64,000 nucleotides of DNA from Levilactobacillus angrenensis (GCF_003946085.1 NZ_RHOB01000010.1:1-64000); one strand, 5' to 3'; counted from the first letter of the stretch, positions 25,868 to 35,631 are shown. A program made the numbers and translations. The notes: a model not told the origin generated them from the sequence alone.

Positions 25868-26494
25868 CTATCGTAATTGCCGTGGCGTGACTGCCATTTC
25901 CACTTTACCCAATAAATAGTCGACGATTAACGCCAACAGGATAACGGGGATGGAGCCACCCAAGATCAGGTCAGAACGGTACAGGTTCAGCCCGTTGAAG
26001 ATGAAATCCCCCAGGCCACCGGCACCGATGTAAGACGCCAGCGTTGCCCAGGCAATCACGTAGGTGGCGGACAGGCGAATGCCGGCCATGATGACCGGTG
26101 CCGCTAAAGGAATCTCGGCTTGAATCATCATTTGCCACCAGGTCATGCCCATGCCTTTAGCCGCGTCTCGCACAGTGGGCGACACGCCTTGCATTCCCAG
26201 ATACGTGTTCCGCAAGATGGGCAACAATGAGTAAATGAATAATGCCACAATGGCGGGCGTCGACCCAATCCCAAAAATCGGAATCATGATTGCCAGTAAG
26301 GCCATGGCCGGAATCGTTTGGAGCACCCCGGCTAAGGTAATCACAAAGTTGGCCCCGTGCTTCATCCGCGTCAGCAAGATGCCCAGCGGTACGGCCACAA
26401 TCACGCCGAGCGCTAAGGCCGCCGCCGAGATGTAAAGGTGTTGGCCGGTCTTACTGATCAGTTGTGTTCCGTAAGTCGCTAGAAAATGCATCAT
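25868..26494 (-). CDS. opuCB: Glycine betaine/carnitine/choline ABC permease
   Basis: A 208-residue membrane component paralogous to opuCD, with the coupling loop [21 protein letters not shown] and the phrase [15 protein letters not shown]. It overlaps the ATPase gene by 4 nt (ATGA), showing tight coupling, and lies 10 nt before opuCC. It pairs with opuCD to form the import channel. Confidence 0.9.
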   Translation of the reverse strand: MMHFLATYGTQLISKTGQHLYISAAALALGVIVAVPLGILLTRMKHGANFVITLAGVLQTIPAMALLAIMIPIFGIGSTPAIVALFIYSLLPILRNTYLGMQGVSPTVRDAAKGMGMTWWQMMIQAEIPLAAPVIMAGIRLSATYVIAWATLASYIGAGGLGDFIFNGLNLYRSDLILGGSIPVILLALIVDYLLGKVEMAVTPRQLR

Positions 26495-27699
26495 TGTTGC
26501 GAGTCGCCCCCTTCATCGTGGGTCGCGGCGGCATGGATGTCCGCGTTGATTGGTGAAGCCGGTGTTTCGTCAGCTTCTGGCGCGCCCCGTAAGGCATCAT
26601 AGACGATATCGACTAAGGCCGTCCGGGTCACGATGCCGACCAAGTGCTTGTCTTTGTCGACCACGGGCACGTTTTTGACCCCTTGCTTCAAGATCCGGTC
26701 AACGGTGTCCCCAATCAGCGAATCGGCCTTCACGAAGAAGACTTGCCGGTTGGTGAAGTCACTGACGGTCGTGTGGGCGTCGGTGATCCGGTTGATGTCT
26801 TCCAAATCAACGTAGCCTTGCAGCGTGTCATCGTCGTCGGTGACCAGCAGTGTATCAACTCGCCGGTCATGCATCAGGTCAATGGCGTCATCGACCGTCT
26901 TGTCGGGGGTGATGGATACAGGGTTCTTCAGCATGATTTGGCTGACGGACAAAATGTTTGGTTGGGCCCGGATCAAGCGTTCCTCACCAATCAAGTTTGT
27001 GACGAATTCGTTGGCAGGGTGGCGCAAGATGTTTTCCGGCGTGTCGACTTGGACCTGTTTGCCTTGGCTCATGATGACGACCTTGGTCGCCAGGTGCAGG
27101 GCTTCATCCATATCGTGGGTCACGAAGATAAAGGTCTTGCCCAAGTCTTCCTGTAAATGCTTGACCAAGTCTTGCAACGATTCACGGGTGATGGGGTCCA
27201 ACGCCCCAAAGGGTTCATCCATTAAAATGATCTCTTGATCGGCGGCTAAGGCCCGCACGACCCCGATCCGTTGCTGTTGCCCACCAGAAAGCTCGCCGGG
27301 ATAGCGTTTCAGCATCTCGTCGGGCAGTTGGGCCAATTCGATCATCTTGTGGGCTTGTTCAGCCCGCTTTTCCTTGGACCAGCCGAGCAGCTTGGGTACC
27401 AGTTCGATGTTTTCTTGAATCGTCATGTGGGGCATTAACCCGATATTTTGGATGACGTAGCCGATGGAGCGCCGGAGCTTGACCGGGTCCATTTTAGAAA
27501 TATCTTTATCGTTGATCTTGATGGTGCCAGATGTTTGCTTTAACATGCGATTAATCATCCGCATGGTCGTGGTCTTTCCCGAGCCAGAGGTCCCGATAAA
27601 GGCAATAAATTCGCCGCGACCGACTTGTAAGTTAAAGTCGTCAACGGCTACTTTACCATTGGGATATTCCTTACGTAGATGTTCCATTGATAGTAGCAT
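26491..27699 (-). CDS. opuCA: ATP-binding subunit of the OpuC transporter with tandem CBS domains
   Basis: A 402-residue ABC ATPase. Walker A is GTSGSGKTT, the signature LSGGQQQR, Walker [14 protein letters not shown], and the H-loop VTHDMDEAL. After about residue 250 two CBS domains follow ([35 protein letters not shown]). In this family they sense ionic strength or cyclic di-AMP. The C-terminal tail is acidic. The ATG at 27699 follows GGAGG. It is the first gene of the operon and energises solute uptake. Confidence 0.92.
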   Translation of the reverse strand: MLLSMEHLRKEYPNGKVAVDDFNLQVGRGEFIAFIGTSGSGKTTTMRMINRMLKQTSGTIKINDKDISKMDPVKLRRSIGYVIQNIGLMPHMTIQENIELVPKLLGWSKEKRAEQAHKMIELAQLPDEMLKRYPGELSGGQQQRIGVVRALAADQEIILMDEPFGALDPITRESLQDLVKHLQEDLGKTFIFVTHDMDEALHLATKVVIMSQGKQVQVDTPENILRHPANEFVTNLIGEERLIRAQPNILSVSQIMLKNPVSITPDKTVDDAIDLMHDRRVDTLLVTDDDDTLQGYVDLEDINRITDAHTTVSDFTNRQVFFVKADSLIGDTVDRILKQGVKNVPVVDKDKHLVGIVTRTALVDIVYDALRGAPEADETPASPINADIHAAATHDEGGDSQQ

Positions 27700-27724
27700 A
27701 GATTAACCTCCTGTATAGTGGTGT

Positions 27725-27872
27725 TACACAACTGCGGTGGTGTCCCCGCAGAATAAAAATAACGATCGGTGTGCCGGGAGCACACAGCAAGATGGGCAGC
27801 CTGGAGACCGGTCGTATTTGAATTTTGTTTGGCAGTTACTCTTATTGTACACGAAAGCGCGGGGTTTACCAA
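27725..27872 (-). promoter_or_regulatory. Promoter and structured leader of opuC
   Basis: On the minus strand TTGGTA (27872-27867), 17 bp, TACAAT (27849-27844). The leader of about 140 nt can fold as hairpin CTGCGG/CCGCAG (near 27732-27751) and as a larger domain with GTGTGC/GCACAC and near-complementary ACGACCGGT/ACCGATCGT arms (27767-27825). No T run follows. No known riboswitch class was recognised. Confidence 0.55.
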
Positions 27873-28154
27873 AAGATAACTATTCCTTCTGTTGATAATC
27901 AGCTAGTATAAACGAATTTGTCAGCTGATGATATGCCCGGCATGCTAAGGGCGCGTAGGTATTTCGTTACGTTAACATATGAAAATGAGTTTTTAATAAG
28001 TAATTTCTTATTCATTTACACAGAAAACGTTGTAGATGGTGGATGGCCGTTGCCTGACGCGGGGGTGAAATTTTCTGAAAAAAGAGGTTGCCTTCGACCT
28101 ACTAGAACCCTTTATAATCTTATTCATCATCAAAAGTGAAAGGAAGTTACGACC
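27873..28154. promoter_or_regulatory. Promoter region of the Rossmann-fold protein gene
   Basis: AT-rich intergenic DNA with no credible gene. TTGCCT (28088-28093) and TATAAT (28113-28118) form a promoter with a long 19-bp spacer in front of the gene at 28155. Confidence 0.4.
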
Positions 28155-28634
28155 TTGAAACGACTCTTACTTGCTGGTGCCATCGATAGTGCCAGCCAAC
28201 GACTCATCCAACAGCTGAGCGAAAATCCCCAGTTGGCGGTGACCGTTTACACTGCCAGTCAAGTAGACCTGCCCGATACGGTGACGGCTTTGACTGAAGA
28301 GGTGTTGGATGAAGGCGGCTTGAGCGCAGCCATGCTGGACCAGGACTTGGTCGTGGCGTTGGTGCCCACGATTCATTTGGCCCAAACGGCGCAAACCTTA
28401 GCCACGGCAGTACGTGCAACCGGCAATCCACAATTGCTCATCACGAAAACGGACGATATCGACGACCTCCCGCTGGCCGAACGTCAGGCCCGCCAAACAT
28501 TAATGGCGGCCGGCGTCGCCTTTGACCTGGTGGAAGGGCTCGGCAGTGTCGGTAGCTTGCTGGGCATTCAACCCACTAGTGCACCGGTTTTTGGGCCGGA
28601 TGAAGTGGGGCCTTTGGAACGGTTCGCGGAGTAG
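28155..28634 (+). CDS. Short NAD(P)-binding (Rossmann) protein
   Basis: A 159-residue protein with a TTG start behind AAAGGAAG. It looks like a shortened atypical SDR of the NAD(P)H-binding/NmrA kind: the N-terminal strand reads KRLLLAGAIDSASQRLIQQL, where the normal glycine-rich G-x-x-G-x-x-G is replaced by AGAIDSAS. A later segment gives LVEGLGSVGSLLGI. The damaged dinucleotide motif makes catalytic use doubtful, and it may be a regulatory or sensor protein. Single-gene unit. Confidence 0.55.
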   Translation: MKRLLLAGAIDSASQRLIQQLSENPQLAVTVYTASQVDLPDTVTALTEEVLDEGGLSAAMLDQDLVVALVPTIHLAQTAQTLATAVRATGNPQLLITKTDDIDDLPLAERQARQTLMAAGVAFDLVEGLGSVGSLLGIQPTSAPVFGPDEVGPLERFAE

Positions 28635-28642
28635 CTGCCTGG

Positions 28643-28720
28643 CCCTCTATAGATACTAACGAAATCCGGTGGCAATTTGTGACCGGTGGCGGGATGGTCT
28701 TAAATAATTCTTATGATTTG
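28643..28720 (+). repeat. Repeat family C, copy 1
   Basis: The block TACTAACGAAATCCGG...GGCAATTTGTGACCGG...ATTCTTAT is about three-quarters identical to 57233-57304. Both copies follow the 3' end of a plus-strand gene. Function unknown. Confidence 0.5.
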
Positions 28721-28748
28721 TGCCTGCCTGTTACTTACGAGAATACAC

Positions 28749-28798
28749 ACAAAAAGCCCCGCCGACCAGTCCATACAGACTAGCCAGCGGGGCTTTGA
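28749..28798. terminator. Bidirectional terminator
   Basis: AAAGCCCCGC / GCGGGGCTTT arms with a long loop containing a second small stem, between convergent genes. Confidence 0.8.
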
Positions 28799-28820
28799 AC
28801 GCTTATTTTAAGTGGGTGAC

Positions 28821-30050
28821 CTAGGCCGTTTTTACCCGAGCTTTACGAATCTCAGGGACCAACCACCAGATCAGGCCCAGGTTGATCAACATCAGTAACG
28901 CCGTTGAGAAGAAGACCGCGTTGTAGTTGAAGACCCCGGCAATCCAGCCGCCCAGTAGCGAGCCCATCATATTACCGATGGCTTGGAAGGATTGGTTCCA
29001 ACTGAAGACGGTTGAAGTCAGTTCGACCGGTGAGTTTTTGGTCAACAGCGTTTGAATTTCGGGGAACAGAGCCCCGTCGGAAATCCCGATCATGAAACGG
29101 AGAATCCCGAGCATCCAGACGCTGGTGACGAACCCTTGTGGTAGATACATCAGAAAGGCAAAGACATAGCCGAAAATCAAGACCTTACCAGAGCCGTGCT
29201 GGTCCCCGTAACGTCCCAGACGCGGGGAAGCAAAGATGTTTGAAATCCCTGGTAAAGCCGCGATAATCCCGGCGACCACGGTGATGGGGCCGACATTGTG
29301 CATCAGTTCCTTGACGTACAGACTGATGATGGGGGAAATCGAAATGTTCCCGAACTGTACGATCAGTGTGGAGGACAGCAGTACTAAGATCAGCTTGGGG
29401 TTGGGGAAGGCGGCCAAGGGATTGTGACTCTTGGGTCCGTCGGCTTTTTTGGTGACCGGCTTGAATTTTTCTTCAACCAATACCCAACTCATGATGAACG
29501 TCAAGAACAGTAGGCCCGCGGTGATGAAGAAGGTCAGGCGAATCGAGAAGACTTGCGCCAAGACCCCACCGATGACTGGCCCCAGTAACATCCCACTCGT
29601 GACCCCGGTCATCAGGGTGCTGAGTGAGGCACCACTGTGCTTTCGGGGCGTCTGAGAAGCGACCAGTGCTTGGGCGTTGGAAATGAATCCCGCGAAGACC
29701 CCTTGTAAGGCCCGCAACGCGACTAACTGCCAGACGCTGGTGGCAAATCCCATCAACGCCATGGCTGCTGCAGTCCCCAACGAGGAGCGCAACAGCATGA
29801 GTTTACGACCCTTACGATCGGCGACCATGCCCCACAGTGGCGAGGCAATGGCACTCACGAAGAAGTCGGCCGCGTAGACCAGCCCACTGTACATGGTGAC
29901 CTGCGACTTGGTGTAGTCGCCCAGACTGCTAATGTATAACGATAGAAATGGCATGATTTCGCTAAAAGCCATGCCGGCAACAAACGTACAAAACCAGAGA
30001 ACCCGTAAATTACGGCGCCATGGCCCGGACTCTCTTTCAGCTTCGTCCAA
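28821..30050 (-). CDS. Multidrug-type MFS exporter (DHA1, PmrA/MdtG-like)
   Basis: A 409-residue 12-segment exporter. Motif A is GMVADRKGRKLMLLRS and the antiporter motif C is GMLLGPVIGGVLAQ in segment 5. The phrase LRALQGVFAGFISNAQALVASQ is typical of Gram-positive PmrA-like drug exporters. A TTG start is read behind AAGGAG. It is monocistronic. It probably expels hydrophobic drugs or metabolites in exchange for protons; the actual substrate is not predictable. Confidence 0.8.
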   Translation of the reverse strand: MDEAERESGPWRRNLRVLWFCTFVAGMAFSEIMPFLSLYISSLGDYTKSQVTMYSGLVYAADFFVSAIASPLWGMVADRKGRKLMLLRSSLGTAAAMALMGFATSVWQLVALRALQGVFAGFISNAQALVASQTPRKHSGASLSTLMTGVTSGMLLGPVIGGVLAQVFSIRLTFFITAGLLFLTFIMSWVLVEEKFKPVTKKADGPKSHNPLAAFPNPKLILVLLSSTLIVQFGNISISPIISLYVKELMHNVGPITVVAGIIAALPGISNIFASPRLGRYGDQHGSGKVLIFGYVFAFLMYLPQGFVTSVWMLGILRFMIGISDGALFPEIQTLLTKNSPVELTSTVFSWNQSFQAIGNMMGSLLGGWIAGVFNYNAVFFSTALLMLINLGLIWWLVPEIRKARVKTA

Positions 30051-30254
30051 AATGGTTCAACTCCTTATAACCTGAAATGATTGGTGAGATTACCTAAAAT
30101 AACGCAAACCAATCGTGATTTATTCGTTATGGTAACCCCACTAAGATACGCCCTTAACCCCGGAAGGTCAACATTGGCGACTTAATTGTATGCGCTCGCA
30201 AGTGTTTTAAATTCAGATGTGACAAGCGATTGAAAAATTTCTGTGATAAACAAA

Positions 30255-30292
30255 CAGGCGTCGTCGGCACAACTGCCGCGACGCCTGTTTTC
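30255..30292. terminator. Terminator after the DyP peroxidase gene
   Basis: ACAGGCGTCG / CGACGCCTGT hairpin with adjoining AAA and TTTT, between the DyP stop and the exporter promoter region. Confidence 0.75.
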
Positions 30293-30319
30293 AGTAATCA
30301 AGTTAGATAAATGGTCAAG

Positions 30320-31273
30320 CTAATCTTGCGGGAAGTAATCGCCATCCGCAATCTTTTCCAGCAACCGTCGAGACGGGATGAAGAAGGCGGCGCCGGTGAT
30401 TGGCGTACTGAAGTCTAGCAGCCGGTCGCTTTGGGTGAACATGTTGGTCAGCATGCGCTGGGTCACGGTAAAGTGCCGGGCGTAGCCGATGAAGTAGGTG
30501 CCGACGATGCCCTTGCCTGGTTCAGCAAACGGCACGTTCATCCGCACGATTTTATGTTCAACGCCGCCCTCATTGTCTTGCGAGGCGATGTTGTGGGCGT
30601 TGGGTAGCTTTTCGTCGTCTTCCAGTTCGCGGTCACTAAACTTGTGGCGACCGATGGCTTTTTCTTGGCCGTCGGTATTCAGTGATTTCCAGGCGTCCAT
30701 GTTGTGCAGGTACTTCTGCGCAAAGGCGTAGGAGCCGTTGATGAACTCGGGGTCTTCTTCACCAATCAGCGCGTATTGCGTAGCGTCGGGGCCGGCTGGA
30801 TTTTCCGTACCGTCGATGAAGCCGATGATGGCGCGCCCCTCAAAGTAGCGGAATCCCGGCGTTTCGTCGACGACGGTCGTCCAGCCGCGTAAAAATTCAC
30901 GGGCCTGGTCCATCACTTCGTAAACGACCGCGGTATCCTTGGCGCGCACGTGCATGAACAGGTCGCCCGGCGTGGCGGGAGCCGTGTATTTCGGTCCCTT
31001 GACGGCTTGAAAGTCCACGAGTTCCTTGGGCACGTTGGCCGTTGGGAACAGCAGCTTCCAGGCCGTGGCACCAAAGCCAAAGGCGACCCGCAGATTCGCT
31101 TCAGGCGAACGAATCGCCATACTGCGCTCGATGGCCGCTAGCCGGTCGGCGAACTCGGCCAGGGCATCGCGGTCCTGGTCGAGGTGGTCGCGGTCAATGG
31201 TGTAAGTGGTAAACATGATATTATCGCCGGCGTCGCGGTAGACGTCTTGGGCATCAGCTGGGTTGATTGGCAT
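30320..31273 (-). CDS. DyP-type haem peroxidase
   Basis: A 317-residue soluble peroxidase. The signature G-x-x-D-G appears as GFIDGTENP with the catalytic Asp at residue 154. A likely proximal haem His is His240 (VEHKIVRMNVPF), with Arg266 in GYARHF. The C-terminal TPITGAAFFIPS is characteristic. It reduces peroxide at the expense of an organic donor and may deferrochelate haem; lactobacilli take haem from outside. ATG 31273 is chosen because GAGGAGG stands before it. The upstream region carries a perfect cre box and an FNR-like box, so carbon and redox control are likely. Confidence 0.9.
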   Translation of the reverse strand: MPINPADAQDVYRDAGDNIMFTTYTIDRDHLDQDRDALAEFADRLAAIERSMAIRSPEANLRVAFGFGATAWKLLFPTANVPKELVDFQAVKGPKYTAPATPGDLFMHVRAKDTAVVYEVMDQAREFLRGWTTVVDETPGFRYFEGRAIIGFIDGTENPAGPDATQYALIGEEDPEFINGSYAFAQKYLHNMDAWKSLNTDGQEKAIGRHKFSDRELEDDEKLPNAHNIASQDNEGGVEHKIVRMNVPFAEPGKGIVGTYFIGYARHFTVTQRMLTNMFTQSDRLLDFSTPITGAAFFIPSRRLLEKIADGDYFPQD

Positions 31274-31300
31274 GATGAAGTCCTCCTCTGTATTTTCAAG

Positions 31301-31380
31301 TGAAAACGTTATCAAAAATAGTATAGCACGGCGGCTAATCAGAAGGGTACCAAAAACTGTTATCGGTTGATAATTATTGA
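31301..31380 (-). promoter_or_regulatory. cre box, extended -10 and FNR-like box upstream of DyP
   Basis: TGAAAACGTTATCA (31301-31314) fits the CcpA consensus TGWAANCGNTNWCA at all fixed positions. On the minus strand TGCTATACT gives an extended -10 (hexamer 31325-31320). TTGATAATTATTGA (31367-31380) is an FNR-type box with one imperfect half. It is centred about 60 bp upstream of the predicted start, a class I activator position. Confidence 0.6.
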
Positions 31381-31428
31381 CCAATAAAAATGACCGACCG
31401 TTAAGTGAATTAACAGTCGGTCAGGTGA

Positions 31429-32595
31429 TTATTTCGTTTGAAAGGCGTGAATCCCTTGAACCAAGCGGTCGAGGCCGTCTTGGAGGCGCTGAGCGGGGCA
31501 AGCCACGTTGATGCGGACGAAGTCGTGACCGTCGCCACCGTAAACCGCGCCGGCAGTGATGAAGAGGCCAGTCTGTTGGCGAATGAAGTCACAGAGAGCC
31601 TGCGTGTCGTGGGTCACGGCGCGGCAGTCGATCCAGACCAAATAGGTGGCGTGACCGGCAATCACGTGGAGTTCCGGCAGATTTTGCTGGATAAAGGTCG
31701 TCAGAGTGTGCTTGTTAGCCGTGATGGTGGCGTTCAGCTCATGGACCCATTCGGCGCCTTGGGTGTAGGCCGCAATACTGCCAGGAATCGCAAAGGCGTT
31801 GGGTTCCGCCAACTCTTCACTGTTGATACCGCGGTCGACGCTGTTGCGTAGATTTTCGTCGGGGATGATCAATGTGGCAGCGTGCAGTGCGGCCACGTTG
31901 AAGGTCTTGCTGGGCGATACCGCCGTGATGCTGTGATTGGCTGCGGTGTCGCTGACTGAGGCGAAGGGCGTATAGCCGTGGCCTGCGTCGGTGATGTCAC
32001 CGTGAATCTCATCGGAGAAGACCGTGACGTGGTTGGCCGCCGCTAGGTCCGCCAGGCGACTGAGTTCAGCGGGTTGCCAAACTTTGCCCACGGGGTTGTG
32101 CGGATTGCAAAGAATCATCATGGTGGTCAACGGATCGGCTAGTTTTGCCGCCAGGTCGTCCCAATCCACGTGATAGGTGCCGTCCGCAAACTGCAGGTCG
32201 TTGCACAAGACGTGCCGGCCGTTGTTGACGATGGAATTATAGAAAATGTTGTAGACGGGCGCTTGAACCAAGACGTTGTCGCCCACGTGGCTGACGCGGC
32301 GCACCGCGGAAGAAATCGCGGGAACGACCCCCGTGACGAAACGCATCCAGTCGGTGTTGGGTGACCAGTTGTGTTCAGTCGCATACCAGTGTTGTACCGC
32401 TTCAAAGTAGGCAGTTGGCACTTCTTCATAGCCAAAGATACCGGTGTCTGCTTTGCGTTTGATAGCGTCCACGATGGCTGGGGCTGTGCGGAAATCCATG
32501 TCAGCCACCCACATTGGGAGCTCGTTATCCTTCACGTCCCACTTCACAGAGTTGGTGTGGCGCCGGTCAATCATTTCTGAAAAGTCATAACTCAT
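31429..32595 (-). CDS. MalY/PatB-type aminotransferase (cystathionine beta-lyase)
   Basis: A 388-residue PLP enzyme of fold type I. The PLP lysine lies in SPSKTFN, the Asp/Tyr motif in SDEIHGD, and the cofactor Asn in NPHNPVGKVW. The N-terminus, YDFSEMIDRRHTNSVKWD, is typical of MalY/PatB. It cleaves cystathionine or other C-S compounds to a thiol, pyruvate and ammonia, linking methionine and cysteine metabolism. The start overlaps the DUF3737 gene's stop by 4 nt, so the two are co-translated. Confidence 0.9.
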   Translation of the reverse strand: MSYDFSEMIDRRHTNSVKWDVKDNELPMWVADMDFRTAPAIVDAIKRKADTGIFGYEEVPTAYFEAVQHWYATEHNWSPNTDWMRFVTGVVPAISSAVRRVSHVGDNVLVQAPVYNIFYNSIVNNGRHVLCNDLQFADGTYHVDWDDLAAKLADPLTTMMILCNPHNPVGKVWQPAELSRLADLAAANHVTVFSDEIHGDITDAGHGYTPFASVSDTAANHSITAVSPSKTFNVAALHAATLIIPDENLRNSVDRGINSEELAEPNAFAIPGSIAAYTQGAEWVHELNATITANKHTLTTFIQQNLPELHVIAGHATYLVWIDCRAVTHDTQALCDFIRQQTGLFITAGAVYGGDGHDFVRINVACPAQRLQDGLDRLVQGIHAFQTK

Positions 32596-33452
32596 TGTTG
32601 CAAGGCCTCCTTGGTCGTGGTAATGGTCGTCCGTTTAGCATCAATCGCCGGGTCATCGAAAATGATTTGGCCGATAGCTGGCGCGGTAATCTGGCCGTTG
32701 ACCGGGTTCTTGACGCTATCAATGGCCGTGTTGATGGTGGCGTCGATGTCCGTGCAATATTCAAAGGCCAAATCGGTGTTGATCAGTGAACAGTTCTTCA
32801 TGGTCAGGTGGTCAACGTAACACAGCCCCTGATCACTTTCCAGCCAACAGTTGACGAAGGTAATGTTCTTGGTGTTCCAAGCCAGGTACTCGCCGATGAT
32901 AGTGGAATCGTAGATGGTCACGTTGTCGCAGTTCCAAAAGGCATCATGGGTGATGAACGTGGAATTGTGGACCTCGACGTTCTTACTGCCATCAAAGGCG
33001 TAATTGCCCGAGATCTTTAAATTGTTGGCGACGACGTTTTCGCTGTTCATGCCAAAGTAGTCGCCGGTCGCCGTGACGTTGTCGAGTTGGATGTCTTGGC
33101 ACCACCACAGGGTTTCCCCGGCGTTGGCAAAGGTTACGTCGTCAAGCTTCAGGTGACTGGCGTGACGGAACGTCTTGGTCGCGCGGACCAGACTGTGAGT
33201 CATCGTCAAGTCGTCGGTGTACCAGATGCCGGCGTGGGCGTCCGGTTGCCAAGTCGTGTGGGTCAGGTTAGCGTGATGCGTGTACCACAGCGGGTATTTC
33301 CATTTGAAAATGGTGTGGTCAATGGCCACGTTTTGGCTGTGTTTCAACGGGGATTCCCCGTCGACGAAGGTACTATTCGTAATGTGCAAATCGTGCCCCT
33401 GAAAGAGGGCCCGTTCGCCGGTTAAAGTTTGTTGGTTAATTTCTTGAGTCAC
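32592..33452 (-). CDS. DUF3737 right-handed beta-helix protein
   Basis: A 286-residue protein made of short repeated units (for example HNSTFITHDAFWNCDNVTIYD, roughly 20 residues each), the pattern of a parallel beta-helix. The family is widespread next to MalY/PatB lyases in lactobacilli and streptococci, but its function is not established. There is no signal peptide, so it is cytoplasmic. The site GGAGAC precedes the ATG. The 4-nt overlap with the lyase gene argues for a joint role. Confidence 0.85.
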   Translation of the reverse strand: MTQEINQQTLTGERALFQGHDLHITNSTFVDGESPLKHSQNVAIDHTIFKWKYPLWYTHHANLTHTTWQPDAHAGIWYTDDLTMTHSLVRATKTFRHASHLKLDDVTFANAGETLWWCQDIQLDNVTATGDYFGMNSENVVANNLKISGNYAFDGSKNVEVHNSTFITHDAFWNCDNVTIYDSTIIGEYLAWNTKNITFVNCWLESDQGLCYVDHLTMKNCSLINTDLAFEYCTDIDATINTAIDSVKNPVNGQITAPAIGQIIFDDPAIDAKRTTITTTKEALQQ

Positions 33453-33564
33453 GTAAATGTCTCCTTTTGGACCGATGAGGGCATAGAATTCGGGGCAGTT
33501 GGCCCTATAGTGAACATTCTAGACCCTTCGAGTGGCTTGAAGGCAAGCGATTTTGTTAAAAAGC

Positions 33565-35631
33565 TTAAATTCGTCGCCGGTACCAGTAGAAACGGTCGAT
33601 GACCAGTAAACCGCTGAGCCACATGGCTCCAAACAAAAGCCAGAACTTACCATTAGACAGCACCGGTGCGATACTGCGCTGGGTGATCTCAAAGCTCAGG
33701 TATTGGTGGGGATGCTGTTGAATGGCCTGCGGCAACAATGGGTAGGTGGCGGGCGCCGTTTGGAGCGCGAGCGGACGTTTCCCCTGATTGGTCACGGTCA
33801 GCTGATAGTTTCCAGCGGATTGCAACGGGATGGTGCGGGCCATGGCGCTACGCTTGCCCGTGGATTGCCAGACCGTTTTACCCTGGGCGTTGGTCAAAGT
33901 CACTTTTCCGGTGAGTCGCTGGCCCGTGCCAACCGTGAATTGGTCAAAGGGCAGGGGGGCCGTAAACGGTTGGGTCAGTGATTGGCCGGCGTTGAGGTGG
34001 AGCCGGTGGTTTTGGTAGTAGTGACCTTCATTTTGACTGACGACGCTGACGGGTTCGCTATTGGAATGGACCATCAGGTTGGTGTTTTGCCAAGCCGCCA
34101 GGCCCAAGATGCCGGTAAAGGCGAGGGCCATGCCCAGAGGTAGCCAGCTGGAACGTTCCGAGTAGCGCAAGATGTTCAGGGGTTGTCGGTAGCCGGCCGC
34201 CGTGCCCGCCAGCAATAGGAAGAAGATGGGTAAGGCGTAGCGTTCTTCCGTTTCCCAGAAAATGACGTGGAAGCAGGTCAGGCCAATAAAGAATAGGCCG
34301 CCCAGTAGATAGGCCGAGGTCAGGTGGTAGCGTCGAATCTGCTGGATGCCCCACCCCAAGTTGACCAGAATCAGGGCTAAATAGCTCAGCTGACACCAGA
34401 TAGCCAAGAACCAGTCGCTGGTGGCACGATGTTGTCGGTACCAGTTAGGGGCGCGGTCGTAGGCGTGATTGATCTGAAAGCTATCGAAGGTCCCGTTGGC
34501 CAGAAATAAACGGGTCTTGCGGAATAAGTGATTGGCGATGCCGCTGGGGCCCAACGTGTGCAAGTAATTCGTGAGGTCAGCCTTGGCCTGAGCCTGCTTG
34601 GCTGCTTTGGTCGGTTGATCGCGAATTTGCGTCACGTTGGCCAAGTGATATTGGCCATAGGTCGCAGGATTCCAACTCATAGCGACCCAGCTCATGGCGG
34701 GCAGGGCCTGGTTGGGGTCCGTCGTGTAGCCATTGGCCCGGGCGGATTTTTTCGCCAAGCCACCACCTACGACCAGTGTCGCTAATAAGACCAGCGTCAA
34801 GAGGCTGCGCGTGAAGCCGGGGTGCGGCGAGTGATTAGGCCGGACCCACAGCGTGATGACGGCCGCAATCAACAGGACGATGAAGTTGGCCTTGATCAGG
34901 TAGGCCGCCACCAATAGGACACTTAAGATGATGCTACGCAGGGTGATTTGTTCCCAAGTCGTGGCGTGTTGGAGGTGGCGAAAAGCCGCAATCGCCAGCA
35001 ACGCCAAAGGCAAGACGTACGTGTCGCTGTAGGTGTTGAGGGCATAGGCGTAAAATGGGACCGCCGTCATGATGAGCACCATGAATAAATTGGCGCGCGC
35101 CGGATTGTGGCGACGCAACTGGTGCCAAATGGCCAACAGCCCGACGTCTAGCCAGGCAAATTGCACGACGTTGAGCCAGACACCGGAGTCACTGCCGACT
35201 AGCCAGCGGCCCGCTTGTAAGATGCCACTAAGCAACAAAGTAAAGTTGACATTATTGGGGTAGGTGTAGAAATAGGCGTTCCAGTGCTGACTACCATTGA
35301 GCAGGTTGAGGGCCTGCTGATGAACGAAGTACAGGTCAGCGCGTGGTGCAGCCACCCAAGCGGTCGCGACCCACACCTGAATGAGCAGGAAAAGTCCCCA
35401 CAGCCCCCAAGTCAGCCAGCGACTGGTGCGGGGGGTGATCCGATGCAAAAAGCGAAATAACAACCCGACACCGCCCAGATATAGGGCGCTGGCCAGTAGT
35501 AAGGCCAGGGGTTTGAGCCAGTCATGGTCGACACGAATCGTCACTGGCCACAGTGCTAACCCGAAAGTCAGTAGTAACCCTAAGCTAATGATGCCGCCTA
35601 ACGTGACGGTAATGTTGTGTCGAATTTTCAT
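33565..35631 (-). CDS. Multi-span membrane glycosyltransferase (GT-C/PMT-like)
   Basis: A 688-residue protein with about 11-13 hydrophobic segments, a large extracellular loop after the first ones and a soluble beta-rich C-terminal region of about 150 residues before the last membrane segment. The topology suits a transferase using a lipid-linked sugar on the outer face. The exact acceptor is unknown; teichoic acid or surface protein is plausible. It overlaps the GT2 gene by 4 nt (ATGA), so the GT2 enzyme probably makes the polyprenyl-phosphate sugar it consumes. Confidence 0.75.
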   Translation of the reverse strand: MKIRHNITVTLGGIISLGLLLTFGLALWPVTIRVDHDWLKPLALLLASALYLGGVGLLFRFLHRITPRTSRWLTWGLWGLFLLIQVWVATAWVAAPRADLYFVHQQALNLLNGSQHWNAYFYTYPNNVNFTLLLSGILQAGRWLVGSDSGVWLNVVQFAWLDVGLLAIWHQLRRHNPARANLFMVLIMTAVPFYAYALNTYSDTYVLPLALLAIAAFRHLQHATTWEQITLRSIILSVLLVAAYLIKANFIVLLIAAVITLWVRPNHSPHPGFTRSLLTLVLLATLVVGGGLAKKSARANGYTTDPNQALPAMSWVAMSWNPATYGQYHLANVTQIRDQPTKAAKQAQAKADLTNYLHTLGPSGIANHLFRKTRLFLANGTFDSFQINHAYDRAPNWYRQHRATSDWFLAIWCQLSYLALILVNLGWGIQQIRRYHLTSAYLLGGLFFIGLTCFHVIFWETEERYALPIFFLLLAGTAAGYRQPLNILRYSERSSWLPLGMALAFTGILGLAAWQNTNLMVHSNSEPVSVVSQNEGHYYQNHRLHLNAGQSLTQPFTAPLPFDQFTVGTGQRLTGKVTLTNAQGKTVWQSTGKRSAMARTIPLQSAGNYQLTVTNQGKRPLALQTAPATYPLLPQAIQQHPHQYLSFEITQRSIAPVLSNGKFWLLFGAMWLSGLLVIDRFYWYRRRI

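Noticed and set aside
27918-28139. 73-codon frame upstream of the Rossmann protein
   Set aside because: Runs through the promoter of the next gene and has no ribosome site.
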